A DNA stretch of 64,000 nucleotides from an uncultured Candidatus Saccharibacteria bacterium (GTDB lineage Bacteria; Patescibacteriota; Saccharimonadia; Saccharimonadales; Saccharimonadaceae), in assembly GCA_946530965.1 (NCBI GenBank), contig CAMNAK010000001.1, forward strand, positions 124,001 to 188,000. Reading direction: 5' to 3'. Every line of letters starts with the position of its first letter. Positions within the stretch are counted from its first letter, which is position 1. A program made the position numbers and the translations under genes. The notes beneath the pieces are model-generated. The model ran no database searches and was not told the DNA's origin. It saw only the letters and a program-made list of their open reading frames with translations. Below are positions 60,356-64,000 of this stretch, piece by piece.

Positions 60356-60972
60356 CGGCCAAGAAGAAAAGTGTCGCTGAAGACCTCATCAAAGCTATCA
60401 CGCCAAAGATGATTATTATCTCTGTTTTGAGTGCTAGCGGCGCAATGTTGGCCATGCTTCTTGCAATTTATGCAGGTGTAAAAGTTGGCTTGGTCGATGC
60501 CTTTGGTAATAAAGCTACCGAAGAAGGTATTAAGGATATCGCCGTGATTAATATTAGTTATAATTCTCAGGCTTACCACTTTGCTTCTAGCGAAAGTTGC
60601 CTAGGCGGCGATACCAGCCAATGCCTTATGGGTAAATATGCGGCAGATAGCAAGGGCTATGCGATTATTAAAAGCGGTGATCAGCTGAAACGCTTTATGG
60701 ATATTACTAATGCATATGGCGGACAAGAATATACAGCAAACGTTCCTGAAGGTTTCTTCTACTCTGGTTCAATCATAGCTCTAACGAAGGAGAGCAAGGA
60801 TTATGAGGATTTCGCAGTAACGAATGTATATCGCGACGAGAATTACAATCTTCATATCAAGGCGAAGACTGCAAAAAGCACAACACCTGAAGCCAATAAT
60901 ACAAGTGCACATGTTGTGCTGCTGTCGGTTCCGAACATTCAGCCCAAAGAAATCTATCTAGATGTTGAATAA
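60352..60972 (+). CDS. Single-TM extracytoplasmic protein, tandem paralog 2
   Basis: TM plus GYAIIK...GSIIALT...VPNIQPKEIYLDVE. Confidence 0.6.
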   Translation: MTAKKKSVAEDLIKAITPKMIIISVLSASGAMLAMLLAIYAGVKVGLVDAFGNKATEEGIKDIAVINISYNSQAYHFASSESCLGGDTSQCLMGKYAADSKGYAIIKSGDQLKRFMDITNAYGGQEYTANVPEGFFYSGSIIALTKESKDYEDFAVTNVYRDENYNLHIKAKTAKSTTPEANNTSAHVVLLSVPNIQPKEIYLDVE

Positions 60973-60973
60973 A

Positions 60974-61013
60974 TAAAAAGACGCGGGTTCGTGAATGACC
61001 GGCGTCTTTTTGT
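60974..61013 (+). terminator. Rho-independent terminator
   Basis: AAAAAGACGCgggttcgtgaatgaccgGCGTCTTTTT. Confidence 0.8.
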
Positions 61014-61030
61014 TGGCCTCTAAGAGCTTA

Positions 61031-61119
61031 CGCGCGTTTAGCTAGTTCGCAGGTTTGACAGGTTAACTTGTCAAACTAGTCAAACTAGTCAAACTAGTCA
61101 AACTTGTCAAAAGTGCGCG
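61031..61119. repeat. 9-mer (CTAGTCAAA) tandem repeat in imperfect inverted repeat
   Basis: TTTGACAggttaacTTGTCAAActagtcaaactagtcaaactagtcaaacttgtcaaaa flanked by CGCGC/GCGCG. Confidence 0.85.
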
Positions 61120-61148
61120 AAATGAGGTATATCTTTTAAAACAGAAAA

Positions 61149-61186
61149 TGTAAAAGTTAACCTAGTTAACTTAGTTAACATTTACA
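61149..61186. repeat. 9-mer (CTAGTTAAC) iteron hairpin, second type
   Basis: TGTAAAAGTTAACCTAGTTAACTTAGTTAACATTTACA. Confidence 0.8.
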
Positions 61187-61195
61187 ATTTCATAC

Positions 61196-61226
61196 AAAAA
61201 CCACCGGCTTTGGACCGGTGGCAATT
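61196..61226 (-). terminator. Terminator of minus-strand gene
   Basis: AAAAACCACCGGCtttgGACCGGTGG. Confidence 0.7.
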
Positions 61227-61239
61227 TACGATAGATTAA

Positions 61240-62574
61240 CTACTTCTTAGAGTTTTTGATAGACTTATCACCTTCGAGGCTGCTTAGATTTAATAGTCCG
61301 CGTTCCTTAATCATGGCAGATAGAAGGCCTAGATTTAGAACAACAAGGATAAAGATAAATGCTGCGCCTACGATTGGGATTAGCATAATGAGGCCGCTCG
61401 TGATAGCGCCAAGGAGTACATCGCGATATGGAGACTTATCCTCAGCCTTAACAATATTCTTGGAAACGAATGCACCAAGGCGAATCGTAACGAAAGCGGT
61501 TGCAATAGCGGCGCCAAGGCCAACAAGGATAATTGCGAAGCTGCCAACGATATTGAAGTAGCTAACAATAGATAGTAACCATGCAACAATAGGGACAATG
61601 ATCAAAACGAGAAGACCCTTGAAGAAGTTCGAAACGGTGTTCTTTGTTTCGCGGATATCCGTGTAGTTCTTTCTGCCGATAGCGGCAATAATAATCGAGA
61701 ATAGAGCGATCGAAATGATATAGACGCAAGTCTTGCTAATGTATTTAAAGATTGTCTTTAGAGTATCTTTCTTGCTCTCGATATCTACGTAAGTAGTGAT
61801 GCCTGCGATCTTCTTAGAATCAAGATTCTCGGTTTTTGCATCCTCGTTATAATTTAGCGTACCGTAAACAGTGGTGTTGCCCTTGAAAACGATACTTGCG
61901 GCAGCGATATTTGCATCGTGCTCGATGGTTGCGTTATCGAAGATAACAGTGCCACCAGCCGCATAAACGTTGCCAAGAACATGACCACTAAGCGTAATTT
62001 CTGCACCAGTTACATAAGCGTCACGCTGAACGGATTTCTTGCCGAACCTAACAAATGCGCCAGCAGCGTAAACATCGCGGCTTGTAGTGCCATCGATATT
62101 TACATTTGCACCAGCCGCAGCTAGGGTTTCCTGCTTACCTTCGGCCCTGATTTCGCTAGCAGCGATAAAGCTGATGCCGCGAACTTCGTGTTGCTCTGTC
62201 TCGGCTTTCAAACCGAAAATGAATAGATTATGCATGAATGCATCTTCGCTTGCAGTGGATGCTTCCTTTTCTGCAATGAAAGCAGGGGATTCATGGACAT
62301 TCTCTTTTTTCGTGTCGATAAGAGATTCATCTAGGCTCTCATCTAGACTCTCGTCGAGCGTTGTGGTTGGATTTGGTGCGATTAGGCTATCGCTGCTAAG
62401 AAGAGCTTCGCTTTCGCGTTCCAACTCTTTGTATTCTTTGACTGTCGTAGAACAATTGTTCCTTGGACAGTATTTTTCGCGCATCGCAGTCTTGCGTGCG
62501 CCTAGGGCGATATCGGCACCAAAACCGATAAGCGCAATAATGATAAGTGATATGTAAAATGCTTTACGTTTCAT
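61240..62574 (-). CDS. Membrane protein with bactofilin-like beta-helix segment
   Basis: Repeated NVNIDGTTSRDVYAAGAFVRFGKKSVQRDAYVTGAEITLSGHVLGNVYAAGGTVIF, then C-terminal TMs. Confidence 0.7.
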   Translation of the reverse strand: MKRKAFYISLIIIALIGFGADIALGARKTAMREKYCPRNNCSTTVKEYKELERESEALLSSDSLIAPNPTTTLDESLDESLDESLIDTKKENVHESPAFIAEKEASTASEDAFMHNLFIFGLKAETEQHEVRGISFIAASEIRAEGKQETLAAAGANVNIDGTTSRDVYAAGAFVRFGKKSVQRDAYVTGAEITLSGHVLGNVYAAGGTVIFDNATIEHDANIAAASIVFKGNTTVYGTLNYNEDAKTENLDSKKIAGITTYVDIESKKDTLKTIFKYISKTCVYIISIALFSIIIAAIGRKNYTDIRETKNTVSNFFKGLLVLIIVPIVAWLLSIVSYFNIVGSFAIILVGLGAAIATAFVTIRLGAFVSKNIVKAEDKSPYRDVLLGAITSGLIMLIPIVGAAFIFILVVLNLGLLSAMIKERGLLNLSSLEGDKSIKNSKK

Positions 62575-62695
62575 TATTATCCTTAAGTTAATATTAGTTA
62601 AATTATAACAAAAAATAAGCGTAATCAGAGCCGCTTGTGCTTACATTGACAAACGTCTCAAAATCGTATATAATATATAAAATTTGGGATTTGAG

Positions 62696-63277
62696 ATGAG
62701 ATATCTTATACTATTCGATCTTGGCCAGAAGCGTTACGCCAAGAAACTATCGTCAAGAAAAGCTGCAATCGACTACATTAATTTTTGCGCCCAAAAACAT
62801 GACGACGTAATCCGAAGCATTGTAAATGAAGAAGATAATAGCTTCCGTGTTACTTTTGATGATGATACTCAGGCCAAATTCCGCATCATTAAGTCCGTAG
62901 ATGGATGTCCGCTTGGCTATTACGAGGTTGATTTATACAAGATTTTCTCTAAAATCCGAAACAGGATTCTCGCCGAGAGGACTATAGAAGGTAATAAAAA
63001 CCGCGAACAAGAGAGAAGCAGAATCATCAAAAAGAGCTTTGCAAAGAAAGCCCGTTTGAACGCCCTCGGACTAGTTCTTATCGGTATTGCTTGTGTCCTT
63101 GGCGGCTTTGCTACGATGACTTTGCTTCTGACTCCTAATGACGGCGTTTGGATCTATGTCGTATATATGGCGGTAGTTGTGCTAGGTCTCGCTTTGACTC
63201 TTCGTGGTTCTTATCAGTTTATCTGGCCAAAGAAATCTATCGAGAAACGCGAAAAGCGCGCCTTAGATTTTGAGTAA
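62696..63277 (+). CDS. Hypothetical protein with two TMs
   Basis: Start chosen at 62696 (MRYLILFDLGQKRYAK). Confidence 0.55.
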   Translation: MRYLILFDLGQKRYAKKLSSRKAAIDYINFCAQKHDDVIRSIVNEEDNSFRVTFDDDTQAKFRIIKSVDGCPLGYYEVDLYKIFSKIRNRILAERTIEGNKNREQERSRIIKKSFAKKARLNALGLVLIGIACVLGGFATMTLLLTPNDGVWIYVVYMAVVVLGLALTLRGSYQFIWPKKSIEKREKRALDFE

Positions 63278-63280
63278 AAA

Positions 63281-63309
63281 TAACACCCGCAAGAAACTGC
63301 GGGTGATAG
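63281..63309. terminator. Bidirectional terminator
   Basis: AACACCCGCAagaaacTGCGGGTGATAGTT. Confidence 0.75.
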
Positions 63310-63319
63310 TTGAAGTTAA

Positions 63320-63781
63320 TTAAAGTGAATCATAAAAACTCATTACGTCACTTCTGTCGCCTCTAATAAAGAACAGATAGTCATTGCCATCATATTTATA
63401 GTCAAGGCCAGATTCGTGCATGCGCTCTTTATTTTTCCACTCTTCGCCGCTCATATGGATAATGAAGTTGTTGCCGGGAAGGACAATAAGATAGCTATAG
63501 AATAAGCCAGTAAGCATATCTACGATGGAGAGATAACCTTTCTCGTGCTTGGGCTCGTATTCTAGTACAAGCTTGCTGCCGGGCGAATCTTCTGTATCGT
63601 TGATAACTTTGCAAACGAGCTTTCTTGCAACTTCGTCTTCCTCGACAGTTATACCAAGGTCTCTGCGTGCGCAAGAGCGTACGACATCAATCTCATCTAT
63701 TGCAGCGCCCTGCTTAACGAGACCACAGATACCACAATTCCTATTTACGATCTTAAAATGGAGAAATAAATAATTGCTCAT
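63320..63781 (-). CDS. Hypothetical protein
   Basis: 153 aa, GGAGGTGCT upstream of ATG. Confidence 0.5.
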   Translation of the reverse strand: MSNYLFLHFKIVNRNCGICGLVKQGAAIDEIDVVRSCARRDLGITVEEDEVARKLVCKVINDTEDSPGSKLVLEYEPKHEKGYLSIVDMLTGLFYSYLIVLPGNNFIIHMSGEEWKNKERMHESGLDYKYDGNDYLFFIRGDRSDVMSFYDSL

Positions 63782-63977
63782 AATAGCACCTCCCTAGTTT
63801 TCCTGAGCAATAATTGGCCTATATGTAAAATACATTATCGGGAAGTAGTAACCGATAAATATTTGGAGATTGTAACACGAAAAGGGCAAAAATTCAAGCG
63901 GCATGGTCGCTGTTGTTGCTCGCGAAAAGCTCATTCTTGATATATGTCGGCACTTATGCTAAGATACAAGTATTGAC

Positions 63978-64000
63978 GCCGCGATAGCTCAGTAGGTAGA
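63978..64000 (+). tRNA. 5' end of a tRNA truncated by window edge
   Basis: GCCGCGATAGCTCAGTAGGTAGA matches acceptor arm plus D-arm start; isotype not determinable. Confidence 0.75.

Noticed and set aside
61031-61192. CRISPR array
   Set aside because: Repeat units are 9 nt with no spacers; no cas genes nearby.

Overview
The window reads as a bacterial chromosome segment using the standard code (TAA, TAG and TGA all terminate intact genes). Gene content and the small size of many genes suggest a Patescibacteria/CPR genome, probably Saccharibacteria; this is inference, no search was run. Core blocks: rpoB(partial)-rpoC; a class V aminotransferase / thioredoxin-fold / divergent UppP cluster; lepA; hrcA-grpE-trmD-recG; rsmD; hsp20-trxA-trxB; a HerA-like ATPase; uppS; tRNA-Leu(UAG); tig; TrmH-like and KsgA/Erm-like methylases; Mur-ligase-like; parA-parB-frr. 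An AT-rich surface-glycan operon lies at about 32.7-43.8 kb (sugar transferase, GT4s, acyltransferases, LicD, flippase, IspD/TarI-like), followed by an accessory island at about 44-53.5 kb. The most interesting signal is in that island: three neighbouring unannotated proteins each carry a HEPN-type R-x4-H motif (RCMIVH, RNVLAH, RNILTH). One is split by a frameshift at a 7-T tract, one has an (AT)14 microsatellite between a TATAAT box and its start codon, and one has a perfect 10-bp inverted repeat next to its -10 box. The same island holds a Bro-N/DinD-like gene and a second gene each broken by one in-frame TAG, a CdiA-CT-like nuclease with its core apparently deleted, RhuM, and a stand-alone array of five homing-endonuclease-associated repeats. 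Also notable are a dimeric hairpin repeat in two divergent intergenic regions, 9-mer iteron arrays in two convergent spacers, a terminator hairpin between promoter and start codon of the glycan operon, and an untracked 19-codon ORF with its own promoter and terminator.
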